Positions 37,817 to 47,094 of a stretch of DNA of 64,000 bases are shown here, one piece after another. The stretch is taken from contig NZ_CP038228.1 in the NCBI RefSeq assembly GCF_006838285.1, forward strand, positions 2,604,001-2,668,000, in the 5' to 3' direction. Every line of letters starts with the position of its first letter. Within the stretch, counting starts at the first letter, position 1. This DNA comes from Xanthomonas translucens pv. cerealis. Its GTDB lineage: Bacteria > Pseudomonadota > Gammaproteobacteria > Xanthomonadales > Xanthomonadaceae. The notes under the pieces are model-generated. The model worked only from the letters and a program-made list of their open reading frames with translations, searched no databases and was not told the origin of the DNA. The position numbers were made by a program, and so were the translations under genes.

Positions 37817-40390
37817 CTATAGAGAAATTCGCGGCCCCTGCTCCTGTTGCTGGGTCTGCCGTTGGGTTTGCTCCAACGCCTGCTGCTGCACTTGGTCTTG
37901 CTTGATGGTCTCCGCCTGCTGCAGGCTCTGCTCCGCCGGCTGCTGGGCCGCCTCCCGGCCATCCACTCGAGCATGGAAGATCGGCAGCTTGTCGCCGAAC
38001 GGCGCGTAGACCGCCAGCACGTTCTCGGCCCCGTCCTTGCCCAAAGCACCGGTCACCCGATCCACCCGTTTCACCAGCGGATCTTCGGCCTGCTGCTTGT
38101 AGAGCGCTGCGGTGACGTTCCGGCTCTCCTCCTCGTTCCAGTTCCCTGTTCCGCTGACCCAGGAATGGATGGTCTGGTAGGTGGAATGGTCCGGGTGCGC
38201 AGGATTGTCGGCCAGCATCGGACCCTGCGCGCCCTTCTCCTGAGTCGGTTCGACCTCCTGTTCCTTGCTGCGGCCTGGCGCGGTGACCGATACCGTGCCC
38301 AGTGTCGGCACGTGCGCCATGGCGGGCTGTCCCAGTTCGGCCTTGGCTTGGCGCAGCTCCTCGGAGGTGGTCACCGCGACCTGGTGGGCCACCCCGTCTT
38401 GGCCAACCTGGTAGTGGGTAATCGGACTGTCGTAGCCGTATTGCCCCTGCTCGTTCGGCTTCAGCTGCTGCATCGTCGGACCGGTCAGGCCTTCGGCCTC
38501 CTTCGTCCGCTGGGTCGCCAGCTCCACGGCCTGCAGGTTGTTCTCCTGGGCGTTGAGGTCAATGCCGGCGGCTCGATACCGATGCAGGAGCTCGTTGTGC
38601 TCCATCTGCGCCGGCGTGGGCGCGGGGCGCGCTTCGATGGCGGCCAGGGCCTCCTGAGCGCGCTCCAGCGATGGTTGGCGCATCTGGTTCGTGAGCTCCA
38701 GCTCCACCGCCAGGTTGCCGGTGGCCACCCCGTCCTTGCCCGCCCATTGCCCAGCCTCGTTCCGCTGGTAGACCTGGCCGTCGTGGCCTTGCACCTGGTC
38801 CGGCTTGGCTCGGGCATTCTCGACCGCGGCCGGCACCCCCACGCCGTAGTCCTGCCCGCGCTGGGCGGCATGGCTTTCCAGGTAGGCCTGGGCGATGGCC
38901 TCGCGGCCAGTGGCGATGTTGTTCTCGATGCGCCCCAGGGCTTCCTGGTTCAGGCGCAGCGCCTGCGCCGGGGTGGCGGTCTGCGGCTCGTAAACGCCCT
39001 GGTCGTTGGCACCCGTCACGCCGGTCTTGACCTGGCGCTCCCAGGACTCGGTGGTCGGATTGCGATGCCAGTTCTGGTTGTCGAGGCCCGTCCGGTCGCC
39101 GGCCTGGGCCGGGAGGTTGAACGGATCCTGCGGCGGGGGGGCTTTGCCCAGCGCGAACTCAGCAGCCTTGGCATTGGCCATCGCCCCCAGCTCCTGGGAC
39201 TTGGCGTAGCTGGCCACCACGTCCTGCTCAACCGCCTTACCCTGCCCCTCTTGCAACTGGCCTTGGCGCTCCCAATCCCGCCCGTTGAACTGCCAGTCCA
39301 CACCAGCTCGATCGGTCTGGTGGAAGATGTCGCGGTTTTCTTTGAGGTCGACGGCCTTGTCGAAGGCCTTGCTCATCAAGACAGCGTCGCCGACCACCAA
39401 AGCCGCGGGCACGAACCCACTGCTGCTGCCCAGCGCCGCCGCCGTGGACGCGCCGCCGGCCCAGCCGCCCGCGTTGCGCGCAATGGCGTGCTGAACCTCC
39501 GACTGCGCAGCCGTGGTGTTCCCCTGCTCCATCAGCGCCGAGGCGGTGCGGGCGGTCATCACCGCATCCGCGCCTGTGGCCAGAAGTCCGCCGGCACGGG
39601 TCAGCCCGCGGGCGGAGGCCTCGCCCATCAATAGCTGCATGGCGACTTCGCCACGCTGGCCGCGGGGGACACGAAGGTTCTGTGCGGCTTCCTCTCCCAG
39701 GGTCTGCTCGACCTTGAGGATGCCCTGCTCGGACAAGACCACGCGCCCGTCGTGGTGGGCGCTGGCGATGGCGAGCGACAACCCGCTGCGCTGAAGCTGG
39801 ATATCCCCGCCTCGAACGATGGCGGTGTTGCTGACCTGAATTTGGTTGAGCGTGGTGACGATGCGCGACTCGGAATGCGCAACGGCACCCCAGCCGTGGT
39901 CCACCCCAGTGAAGCCCTTCAGGGCTTCAATCTGTTGGGCATGGGCTTGCTGGTAGGTAGGGATGTCGCGGAAAAAGTCTTGAACCTTTTGGTTGGTCTG
40001 TGCAGGAGTTAAACCAACGGGTGTATTGGTGTTCAAATCACCATTGATTAAGCCTACTTTGACGGTATCGCGTAAGTGCTCGACGCGCTGGACAACACGG
40101 TCCAGCGCCGTTGGGTCGCCCTCCAACATGGCTTGACCATCTCTGGAGCGTTCAATGAGCCGCAATTGCGACAGCATTCCATACTGATATTCGCCGAGTG
40201 GGCCACCGCTATGCGGCGTGATGCCCATCGTTTGAGCGAACGCAGGGTTGGCCGGCAGGAACAGTCGGTTTTCTGGTGCGTGGATGTCAAACTTCCCAGC
40301 CCGTTGCAACTCATCAAGCAACTCGCTGTTCTTCAGCGTCTGCTGCTCGATGTTGTGGTGGTCCTGGAAAAGCGTTCGGTAGTTCGGCAC
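37817..40390 (-). CDS. Type IV secretion effector with C-terminal XVIPCD
   Basis: An 857-residue protein without signal peptide. The C-terminal part (about 726-857: NPAHPDHSTYQTIHSWVSG, KRVDRVTGALGKDG, LAVYAPFGDKLP, then a Gln-rich tail with EQSLQQAE) matches the XVIPCD, the domain by which Xanthomonas VirD4 recruits antibacterial effectors. A Gly/Ala-rich hydrophobic stretch near 295-330 could insert in membranes. The toxic domain is not recognised. The gene upstream resembles an immunity protein, consistent with a killing pair. Confidence 0.78.
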   Translation of the reverse strand: MPNYRTLFQDHHNIEQQTLKNSELLDELQRAGKFDIHAPENRLFLPANPAFAQTMGITPHSGGPLGEYQYGMLSQLRLIERSRDGQAMLEGDPTALDRVVQRVEHLRDTVKVGLINGDLNTNTPVGLTPAQTNQKVQDFFRDIPTYQQAHAQQIEALKGFTGVDHGWGAVAHSESRIVTTLNQIQVSNTAIVRGGDIQLQRSGLSLAIASAHHDGRVVLSEQGILKVEQTLGEEAAQNLRVPRGQRGEVAMQLLMGEASARGLTRAGGLLATGADAVMTARTASALMEQGNTTAAQSEVQHAIARNAGGWAGGASTAAALGSSSGFVPAALVVGDAVLMSKAFDKAVDLKENRDIFHQTDRAGVDWQFNGRDWERQGQLQEGQGKAVEQDVVASYAKSQELGAMANAKAAEFALGKAPPPQDPFNLPAQAGDRTGLDNQNWHRNPTTESWERQVKTGVTGANDQGVYEPQTATPAQALRLNQEALGRIENNIATGREAIAQAYLESHAAQRGQDYGVGVPAAVENARAKPDQVQGHDGQVYQRNEAGQWAGKDGVATGNLAVELELTNQMRQPSLERAQEALAAIEARPAPTPAQMEHNELLHRYRAAGIDLNAQENNLQAVELATQRTKEAEGLTGPTMQQLKPNEQGQYGYDSPITHYQVGQDGVAHQVAVTTSEELRQAKAELGQPAMAHVPTLGTVSVTAPGRSKEQEVEPTQEKGAQGPMLADNPAHPDHSTYQTIHSWVSGTGNWNEEESRNVTAALYKQQAEDPLVKRVDRVTGALGKDGAENVLAVYAPFGDKLPIFHARVDGREAAQQPAEQSLQQAETIKQDQVQQQALEQTQRQTQQQEQGPRISL

Positions 40391-40426
40391 GGATCAGGCT
40401 CCTTCCTTGTAACCTTGTGGCTCGCC

Positions 40427-41068
40427 TTATCGGTTGACCACGTCGTAGAACCAAAGGCCGTCCGATTGTCCATCGGTGCCGATACAGGCTGCTTCCACGG
40501 CGTCCTTGAAAAACCGGTCGCAGAAAACACCCCCATGGAAAGCCAACCTAAAAACGTGCGCATCACCCAGGACATCACGCTTGAAAGCCAAGCGAATTTC
40601 CCCCGTCAGGTCGTAATACTTGCCCTCCTCGAAATCGTCACTGACTTCGATGTTGAGCATAGAAGCATCCTCATCCAACGCGTCCAATGTGCGAATCACG
40701 TCGCACAGGTAAACGTTTGGCCCCTTCGAGCCATCGGCCAAGCGATAGTCTGTCTCGACAAACGCGAACGCCCCAGGATCTACCGCTTTCATCACTCGAC
40801 GCAGGCGCTCTGAAACCAACCAGTAGCCGCTGAATCCCCCTTCCAGGTCTTCGGGAGGCACGCCTTCACTGGGGCGGTAGACCAGGCGTGGAACCTCGCG
40901 CAAAGCAGGAAACCCGCCATCCTTTGGCCTCAGAATCAGCCTAGGCGGAGTGAGGAGCGCCTCTCGGTTCTCAAAGACAACCCCATGGCCTTTTCCCCCG
41001 CGCCGAACGTCCGGCTGCAAGTGGAAGAACTCCCCTTTCTTGGGTTGATTGGTCGTCGTTGTTTCCAT
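40427..41068 (-). CDS. Imm11-like (DUF1629) immunity protein
   Basis: A 213-residue cytosolic protein starting METTTTNQPKKGEFF. The C-terminal segment VFRLAFHGGVFCDRFFKDAV followed by DGLWFYDV resembles the DUF1629/Imm11 family, which pairs with polymorphic toxins. It sits 36 bases ahead of the effector on the same strand, so immunity is made first. No signal peptide or lipobox is seen, suggesting that the effector acts in the cytoplasm. Confidence 0.65.
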   Translation of the reverse strand: METTTTNQPKKGEFFHLQPDVRRGGKGHGVVFENREALLTPPRLILRPKDGGFPALREVPRLVYRPSEGVPPEDLEGGFSGYWLVSERLRRVMKAVDPGAFAFVETDYRLADGSKGPNVYLCDVIRTLDALDEDASMLNIEVSDDFEEGKYYDLTGEIRLAFKRDVLGDAHVFRLAFHGGVFCDRFFKDAVEAACIGTDGQSDGLWFYDVVNR

Positions 41069-41201
41069 GCGTTCCGTCCCGTCCACCTGGGTATGGTCTC
41101 CACCTCAGCCGGGCAGAGTCTACCGTCCCGATCGCCAACTTGGGCAGACAAGAAGGCACACGTCCAACACCGCGCTGCTCGCTCTAACGCGGCAAGGTGG
41201 C

Positions 41202-41885
41202 TCAGCGCCTCGCCGGCTGCCACCCTGCCCGAGCTGCCTCTTCAGGTCTGCAGAACATGCGCTCGCCTTGGCTCAGGTCGATGCTGGTCCGATCGTAGTC
41301 CCGCTGCCCAGGAACGTGGTAGATCTTCTTGCCTTGGCGAGAGATGTTGCCCTTGATGCGGCATCCGCCCGGTATAGATGGCGCAGCCACTGGAGTCTGG
41401 CGTGCCGCCTGCTCGCGCTTGCTGCGGCGGTAGTCCGCGGGCATCTGGAAAGGCCCTTGCCAGAGGTTGCGCCGCTGCTGGCGCGCATCGGCTTCGTCCG
41501 CGATGAACGCCGTGGCGTATTGGCGATAGGCCGCTGCCCAACCGGAGCTAACCATCCAGCGATTGACCGACTGCCCTTGAACGAAGCACTCCGCGACTAC
41601 CCGGCCGTAGCGGTCCGTGTCCTTGGGTTGGCAACGAACGGTCTTGTCCAGCACATAGCCGTCCAGCGCGGCGGCGGACCGTCGGCCACAGGGCCAGGCA
41701 CGCCCATCTTTGGTGGTGCATTGTTGGGCGCTTTCCGGGGCGTCGATGCCCCACAGGCGGATGCGCTGTTTTGCGACCGTAATGGTGTCGCCGTCCGTGA
41801 CCGTCGCGCGGCCGACCAACTCTGCAGCCACGCCTGGAACCGAAGAAAAAGCCAACAGCAGAACCACCAGACCTTTCAACACCAT
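41202..41885 (-). CDS. Secreted thermonuclease-family nuclease with sunset-type C-terminal domain
   Basis: A 227-residue protein with a Sec signal peptide (MVLKGLVVLLLAFSSVPGVAA). The SNase-like core has VTDGDTITVAKQRIRLWGID, then APES, and DTDRYGRVVAECFV. The C-terminus has GCRIKGNISRQGKKIYHVPG and RTSIDLSQGERMFC, resembling the sunset domain, with a Cys pair. ATG at 41885 is preceded by AGGAAG. It probably degrades DNA outside the cytoplasm; such genes are frequent on conjugative elements. Confidence 0.85.
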   Translation of the reverse strand: MVLKGLVVLLLAFSSVPGVAAELVGRATVTDGDTITVAKQRIRLWGIDAPESAQQCTTKDGRAWPCGRRSAAALDGYVLDKTVRCQPKDTDRYGRVVAECFVQGQSVNRWMVSSGWAAAYRQYATAFIADEADARQQRRNLWQGPFQMPADYRRSKREQAARQTPVAAPSIPGGCRIKGNISRQGKKIYHVPGQRDYDRTSIDLSQGERMFCRPEEAARAGWQPARR

Positions 41886-41993
41886 CAACAACGACTTCCT
41901 CTAAGCGCAAGCTTGGGTGGCGAGCGCCAGTTCAAACAGGGTCCGACACTTTAGCTGAAGCGGGAAAGGGGCGTCGACCAAGTCGAAAATCCT

Positions 41994-42194
41994 TCAACCC
42001 CGACTCGCGTTCCTGGTGTGGTCGCTGTCGGTCTCCTCTACGACAACGAAGGTGCTCACCAGCCAGCCGTATGCATCGCTGAGCGCGTCAGCAATCTGCT
42101 CTTCGCTCTCGCATTCGATTGTGGCTTCGGCCGGCAACGCAGGACGCTTGCCATCGGTCTCCCAGACAATCCCTCGCACGTGAAACGCTTTCAT
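41994..42194 (-). CDS. Small hypothetical protein
   Basis: A 66-residue acidic protein starting MKAFHVRGIVWETDG with GGAGCAGGA upstream. It ends in a charged tail. It resembles small uncharacterised proteins that accompany RadC-like genes on integrative elements, but I cannot assign a function. It lies 69 bases past the RadC stop side of the cluster on the same strand. Confidence 0.6.
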   Translation of the reverse strand: MKAFHVRGIVWETDGKRPALPAEATIECESEEQIADALSDAYGWLVSTFVVVEETDSDHTRNASRG

Positions 42195-42263
42195 TCCTGC
42201 TCCATGGATGTGCATCTGCCTTGGCAGTCTAGCTTCGGCAGACCGCATAGGTGAAGGGGCGGG

Positions 42264-42746
42264 CTATGCCCACCCCCTGCTTGCCAGGCTGACGTGCTGC
42301 CGGCCACCGATGACCAGGTGGTCAAGGACTCGGATGTCGAGAAGCGCCAGCGCCTGCTTCAGGCGCTCGGTGACTTGGCGGTCGGCTTGGCTGGGCTCCG
42401 GGTTCCCGCTCGGATGGTTGTGGAAGAGGATGACCGCGACGGCGTTGAGGTCCAGGGCGCGCTTGGCGACGACCCGGTTGTGGATTTCGCATCCGTCGAT
42501 CGTGCCGGTGAAGAGGTGCTCGGTGGCCAGGATGTGGTGCTTGGTGTCGAGAAAAATGCACCCGAAGACTTCGTGCGGCAGGTGGGCGCAACGGGCGACC
42601 AGGTAGCTGCAGGCCTGCTCGGGGCTGTGGATTTTGCCCAGCCGTTGGAGGCGTTGCTCCAAGATGGTGGCTGCTGCGAGCAAGATGCCCTCCTCGTCCA
42701 TCTGGAGTTGGTATTGGGCCGTGCGGTCCTTGGTGCTGCGCTTCAT
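42264..42746 (-). CDS. radC: RadC-like JAB domain protein
   Basis: A 160-residue MPN/JAB-fold protein without the helix-hairpin-helix part of chromosomal RadC. The metal site is LFHNHPSGNPEPSQAD, with Glu in HEVFGCIFLDTKHHIL. Short RadC-like proteins are common on islands and plasmids; despite the name a DNA repair role is unproven. Confidence 0.88.
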   Translation of the reverse strand: MKRSTKDRTAQYQLQMDEEGILLAAATILEQRLQRLGKIHSPEQACSYLVARCAHLPHEVFGCIFLDTKHHILATEHLFTGTIDGCEIHNRVVAKRALDLNAVAVILFHNHPSGNPEPSQADRQVTERLKQALALLDIRVLDHLVIGGRQHVSLASRGWA

Positions 42747-43181
42747 CGGTTCTTCTCCACCAGCGCGTTGTGCGCCTCGTGGGAACCGGCAGGCGGAGCG
42801 TCAGGCACTACCGCACCCGGCAGTGCGCACCGCTTGCGGCGCGCAGCGGAGGGCCGGAACAACGTGGAGGAGGCCTGCCCTTGCGGTCGGGACAGCGAAG
42901 CTAGGATTCCCTTTAAGAGGCCCAGCGCTGGTGGAGAGCAATGATGCGCGACTCCCCTGCCGGCGATCGAAGAGCCTAGAGGACTGAATCCTGCGTGGGT
43001 GCAACTTTTACGCACTGTCCTGCACTTTTCTGCCGGCTGCAGGCTTGCTGCTGCCGTGAGCGTCCGCTCACTGAGAGTGCTCATGCCCACAGCATTCAAG
43101 TTCGATAGTCTCTGGCGCGCATCTCAGCCATGAATCGAAGAGCTGTGGGACACTCAGGCCATCTTCAGAGCCGCCCAAACC
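42747..43181. other. 435-bp gap between radC and a lipoprotein gene
   Basis: No supported gene. A small hairpin GTGAGC-GTCC-GCTCAC lies at 43056-43071. Divergent promoters for the two flanking genes are expected here. Confidence 0.5.
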
Positions 43182-43604
43182 ATGCGAATCAAACAACGAA
43201 AAGCTGCCCTGGCCTTTTGGATGAGAGTGAAGCTACTTGCAGCACTGATGGGCGTATCACTTGCAGGGTGCGCGGCAGATGGTCCGGTCGCGAGCCGCCC
43301 CATTGAAGGCCCTGTGCGCCTGGGAGAGATTGCAGCGGTCGATGGCCCCAGGGTGCGCCCTGACCGTGTCATCGAAGACAGCCGTTGCCCAGCCGACGTT
43401 CAGTGCATTCAGGCCGGACGGCTGATCGTCAGGGCGACCGTGCTCGGTGGCGGCTGGTCCAAAGAGATTGACCTCACGCTCGGTATCCCGGTCCCTGTTG
43501 CCGATGGCATGTTGACACTGGTGGACGCCACCCCCGTGCCCATCGGTGGGGAGACCGCCGCATCCGCCGCTCGCTTCACCTTCAAGTTTCAGGGCGGCCG
43601 TTAG
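43182..43604 (+). CDS. Hypothetical lipoprotein
   Basis: 140 residues from the first ATG; an in-frame ATG at 43221 would give a tidier signal peptide (MRVKLLAALMGVSLAGC). The lipobox LAGC predicts lipidation and export. The mature part has a Cys pair in EDSRCPADVQCIQAG and ends in a beta-strand (FTFKFQGGR). Similar chromosomal lipoproteins of unknown function exist in other proteobacteria. No partner gene is visible. Confidence 0.72.
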   Translation: MRIKQRKAALAFWMRVKLLAALMGVSLAGCAADGPVASRPIEGPVRLGEIAAVDGPRVRPDRVIEDSRCPADVQCIQAGRLIVRATVLGGGWSKEIDLTLGIPVPVADGMLTLVDATPVPIGGETAASAARFTFKFQGGR

Positions 43605-44184
43605 GTGCCTATCGGAAGTGCCCAAAGGGTCAAGCCCAAGAGAAGCCGGGCTCGTCATTGCTCGGCTGGGTCTTCATAAGCGCCTCGATCTCAAGAGCGA
43701 TAGCGCCAGGGCACGACATCTTCTAAAAACGTGATGCGGGGACTTGGGAGGTTGCCGCACCCTGCCAAACTGGCACGATGTTGTCATCGCAAGCTCAACA
43801 GCAAATCCAATAAAACTAACTAAAAAAGACTACCGCAGCGCAGCCAGATAGCTTAAAAATAAAAACAAGCTAACCAATATTAGCTAACATTTAACTTTCG
43901 TTCATTTTAAAAATGAGTCATTTTTATTTTTTAGCTAACCAATTATTTTTAAACACTACAGTAAAGTCTCAGCAAAGAGCCACCCTCGCCCACCTGAAAC
44001 CCTTGCCCCATATAGGAGCAGAAGGAATTTGCGAGGTTAAGTCGAGCCACTAGCCATGGCTCAAATAGTCTCCGATCCGGCAATGCCTGAGGTGATGATT
44101 GGAGGCGCAGAAAAACTCCGATTTTGGATTGACGAATTTTGAGGCCGACGTATCAAGCTTCCATCTACCGATGGAAGCACAGCA
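43605..44184. other. AT-rich gap with repeated TAGCTAACCAAT motif
   Basis: No gene. Between about 43805 and 43965 base composition falls sharply. TAGCTAAC recurs (near 43866, 43879 and 43932), and CATTTT-A-AAAATG forms a small palindrome near 43903-43915. It lies upstream of the integrase at 44185 and may be its promoter/operator, an internal attachment site or a replication signal. Confidence 0.55.
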
Positions 44185-45576
44185 ATGGCAAACGACCTCA
44201 CCAATGAGCTACAGAAATACAACGACCACCCCTTCGGCGAACTGAGCTTTGGCAGCGTCCGAGTCGGCCGCGTCACGTTCAACAACGTGCGCCTTCGAGG
44301 ACGCGAGGCCCTCATCGGGTTGGAAGAGCTTCTCCAAGCCGCCTGTGAGAAAACGCAGCGTATCCGAGTCCGGAAGGACGGCACCCGATATCCAGAACCT
44401 CTGCCCATAGCCACGCCCGGCCGCCAGTTGTCGGAGGAGATCGCCGACTACCTGCGCGACATGACCCGCCGCAACCTGCGGCCGCGCACCATCGAGGCCA
44501 CCGCCCGCACGCTGAGCCTTCTGCAACGCGTCTGCGGCGACATTCGGATCTCTCGCATCGACCACCAGCACATCTACCGCCTGTGGGATCTCATCCGCTG
44601 GGCTCCCCCAGGCGCGGCTTCGGATGCAGAGCTTAAGTCCTTGTCCGTCGAAGACCTGATCGTGCGAGGCCAGGCCATCAAGGTCGAGCCGCCGGCGCCC
44701 GCGACGCTGGAACTGCACCGCCGCTTCCTCGTCGCATTCTTCGGCACGCTGGTCAAAGCCAAGGCCATTCCCGTCTCACCGATGGAGCCCTTCCGCGAAA
44801 TAAAGAAGGACTTGCTCCAGGATAGCAGCAAGCCCGACCGCCTCTTCAGCGACGAGGAACTGCAGCGCATCTTCGACCCAAGCAACTTCATTCCCTGGGC
44901 CAAGAAATGGCCACATCGTTGGTGGGGGCCGATCTTGGGGCTCTACACGGGTGCTCGAGTCGGCGAGGTGGCCCAGCTCAAAGTGGCGGACATCATTCAG
45001 GAGCGCGAGATGTGGTGCATTTCCATCCGCAAGACGATCGACGAGGACTTGGCCGGCAAGGTTGGCACGCGGAGCCGCCAGAGCCTCAAGGGGGACTCCG
45101 CGGTGCGGGTCATTCCCCTGGCCCAACCGGTTCTGGATGCGGGCTTCCTCGACTTCCTGGAAGACATGAAGGCGTGCGGCCACCCCCGCCTATTTCCCCA
45201 CCTGTCCGCCGGCGTGAACAAGAAGACGGGGGAGACGAACGCGCGCTACAGCCAGGGGCTGCTCAACCAATTCAGCAGCTACTTGAAGGATCTCGGCTTC
45301 CCCAAGGGAGTGGGCTTCCACGCGTTCCGCCATACGATCGCCACTGAGCTCTACCACCGCGACGTGCCTCAAGAAGAAGTCGCCCTCATCACCGGGCATT
45401 CGCTGAGCAAAAAGGTGCCGGTCTTGCAGGACTACTACCTCCACAAGCGGCCGGACCGAATCCGCGTGAAACAGGCGCGGGCCTTGGAGTTGTATCGGCC
45501 GTCGGTTGAGCTGCCGAAGTATCAGGCGGGGCAGTTCAAGGAGCGGTTGCGGGACAAGCAAAAGTTTTATCCATGA
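44185..45576 (+). CDS. Tyrosine recombinase/integrase, internal
   Basis: A 463-residue site-specific recombinase with an N-terminal SAM-like binding region (about 85-215) and C-terminal catalytic domain. The catalytic residues are Arg in YTGARVGEVAQL, His and Arg in FHAFRHTIATEL, and the later His in ALITGHSLSKK with Tyr in LQDYYLHK. It is unlike the terminal recombinase at 57633-59534 and is far from either element end, so it may be the relic of a second element nested here. Confidence 0.88.
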   Translation: MANDLTNELQKYNDHPFGELSFGSVRVGRVTFNNVRLRGREALIGLEELLQAACEKTQRIRVRKDGTRYPEPLPIATPGRQLSEEIADYLRDMTRRNLRPRTIEATARTLSLLQRVCGDIRISRIDHQHIYRLWDLIRWAPPGAASDAELKSLSVEDLIVRGQAIKVEPPAPATLELHRRFLVAFFGTLVKAKAIPVSPMEPFREIKKDLLQDSSKPDRLFSDEELQRIFDPSNFIPWAKKWPHRWWGPILGLYTGARVGEVAQLKVADIIQEREMWCISIRKTIDEDLAGKVGTRSRQSLKGDSAVRVIPLAQPVLDAGFLDFLEDMKACGHPRLFPHLSAGVNKKTGETNARYSQGLLNQFSSYLKDLGFPKGVGFHAFRHTIATELYHRDVPQEEVALITGHSLSKKVPVLQDYYLHKRPDRIRVKQARALELYRPSVELPKYQAGQFKERLRDKQKFYP

Positions 45577-45755
45577 CTGTGTCCAGCCGCGATGTCCGGC
45601 CTGATGGCCTTGTTGGGGGCTCCCTCCCTGACCTGTCGTTCGACCATTCGGTTGTTGAGCTACTCAAGACAGCCGGCCGACGACCACCACAGCCAACTCG
45701 AGCATCAGCGCCCTGTGCCCCCTCCAATTCTCTCTACCCTTTTCGGAGTTCCACC

Positions 45756-46547
45756 ATGAGCATCACCAGCACGCCTACTGCCGACCTGCCCCCTATCCCC
45801 AGTCAACGCCCACCTGGCGGCAAAGCGGTAACCCGCTCCCGAGGCGATTTCGCTGCCTTGCTCTTGCGCCCCCAGTCCCGTCATCCGCGCGGGCGCCCGT
45901 TTACCGACAGCGAGGTCGCAACGATCTTCGCCTCTCCAAGCTACGAGCGATGGGCCACCGATCCGCTGCTTTACTGGGCCCCTGTGCTCGGACTGTGCAT
46001 GGGACTTCGAGCATCGGAGGTGCTGTGCCTTTCAGTCGAGGACATCGTGGAGCAACACGGGGTGACTTGCATCGTGGGTTGGGAGCGCGCCGCCAAGCGC
46101 ATAGAAGACCTCAATGCCTCCAGGCGCCGGAGTCGAAGGATGCGGCCCGCCTGGTCGATCCCCGTGCCACAAGTGTTGCTTGACGCCGGATTTCTGGACT
46201 ACGTCGCAGCCATCAAAAGCAGGGAAGAGACAGAGCTATTTCCCGATAGCTCAGGGAAGCTCAAGCAGGACCGTGCAGCGTCGCTGAGGAGCAGGTTCAC
46301 GCGATACGTGCGTTCACGCGGGATCAAAGACGGCGGATTTCCAGCCCTGCGCCAAACCTTTGGGCAGCGCATCGTGAAGGCTGATATCAGCAGAGCCCAT
46401 CGCAAGATGCTCACCCGAGAGTCAGAGCGCCAGTTCCTAACGTTGAAGCAGTTCTTCCACCCAGTCTATCGGATGGACCGCTTCAAAATATCTCTGGATA
46501 GAAGCTGGGCAAGTGCACTGACCTTGCCACGCTTTGTTGGTAGGTAG
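45756..46547 (+). CDS. Degenerate integrase-like protein
   Basis: 263 residues from the ATG at 45756, preceded by GGAG; a start at 45573 overlapping the previous stop is less likely. GLCMGLRASEVLCLS matches the first catalytic Arg box. The second box reads FPALRQTFGQRIV, where the usual His-x-x-Arg-His is altered, and no catalytic Tyr is evident. It is probably inactive as a recombinase. It may be decaying or serve a structural role. Confidence 0.65.
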   Translation: MSITSTPTADLPPIPSQRPPGGKAVTRSRGDFAALLLRPQSRHPRGRPFTDSEVATIFASPSYERWATDPLLYWAPVLGLCMGLRASEVLCLSVEDIVEQHGVTCIVGWERAAKRIEDLNASRRRSRRMRPAWSIPVPQVLLDAGFLDYVAAIKSREETELFPDSSGKLKQDRAASLRSRFTRYVRSRGIKDGGFPALRQTFGQRIVKADISRAHRKMLTRESERQFLTLKQFFHPVYRMDRFKISLDRSWASALTLPRFVGR

Positions 46548-46570
46548 AAGCTCCGGCGCGGCAGACCACC

Positions 46571-46762
46571 TTGATCACCGCAACACGGATCCCAGATAGC
46601 ACGTTCCGTGTTGCGGAAGCACTACATGACCGGCGGGCCCGAGCGACCCGAGGCAAGCAGATCGAAGCCTTGGCGATATACCAGCCCAATGTGGAACTGC
46701 CGCGCTATCAGCGGGGGCAGTTCGCCAAGTGCTTGACCGATCCGAGCAAGTTCTACCCTTGA
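46571..46762 (+). pseudogene. Second copy of the integrase 3' end
   Basis: The reading IYQPNVELPRYQRGQFAKCL followed by TDPSKFYP parallels the C-terminus of the integrase ending at 45576 (LYRPSVELPKYQAGQFKERL, KFYP). Only the terminal part survives, so I read it as the displaced end of the degenerate integrase or a fragment of a lost paralogue. Confidence 0.7.
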
Positions 46763-46800
46763 ATATAGTTGCTGCTCCAAGGCTGCCGCCATGTCCTAGC

Positions 46801-47043
46801 CACGGGATTGGCGCCGAGCTCTACCAACGCGACGTGGCCCAAGAGGGGTTACCTTTATCATGAAGCACTCGCTGAGCAAGAAGGTGCCAGCGTGGTAGGA
46901 TTTCCACCTACACAAGCGACACGATAGAATCCGAATGAAGCAGGCGCGGGCCTTGTAGTTATATCCGCTATCGGTTGAATTGCCGACGTATCAGGGGGAG
47001 AGTTCAAGGAGCGGCTGAGCAACAGGAACAAGCTCTGCCCGTG
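46801..47043 (+). pseudogene. Third, frame-broken copy of the integrase 3' end
   Basis: The DNA closely follows 45350-45575 but has in-frame stops and small indels; readable pieces are ELYQRDVAQE, LSKKVPAW, FHLHKRHDRIRMKQARAL and SVELPTYQ. It is a dead copy of the integrase C-terminus. Confidence 0.75.
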
Positions 47044-47094
47044 AGATTTCGTCTGTATCGATCGACAAGCTACGCATTCATTTAAGGATAAAAG

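Noticed and set aside
44061..44414. Minus-strand open frame over the integrase start
   Set aside because: Antisense shadow; the plus-strand integrase frame is clearly coding.
45573..45755. Start of the second integrase-like gene at the ATG overlapping the previous stop
   Set aside because: The extra 61 codons are Pro/Ser-rich without family likeness, and the ATG at 45756 has a proper GGAG site.
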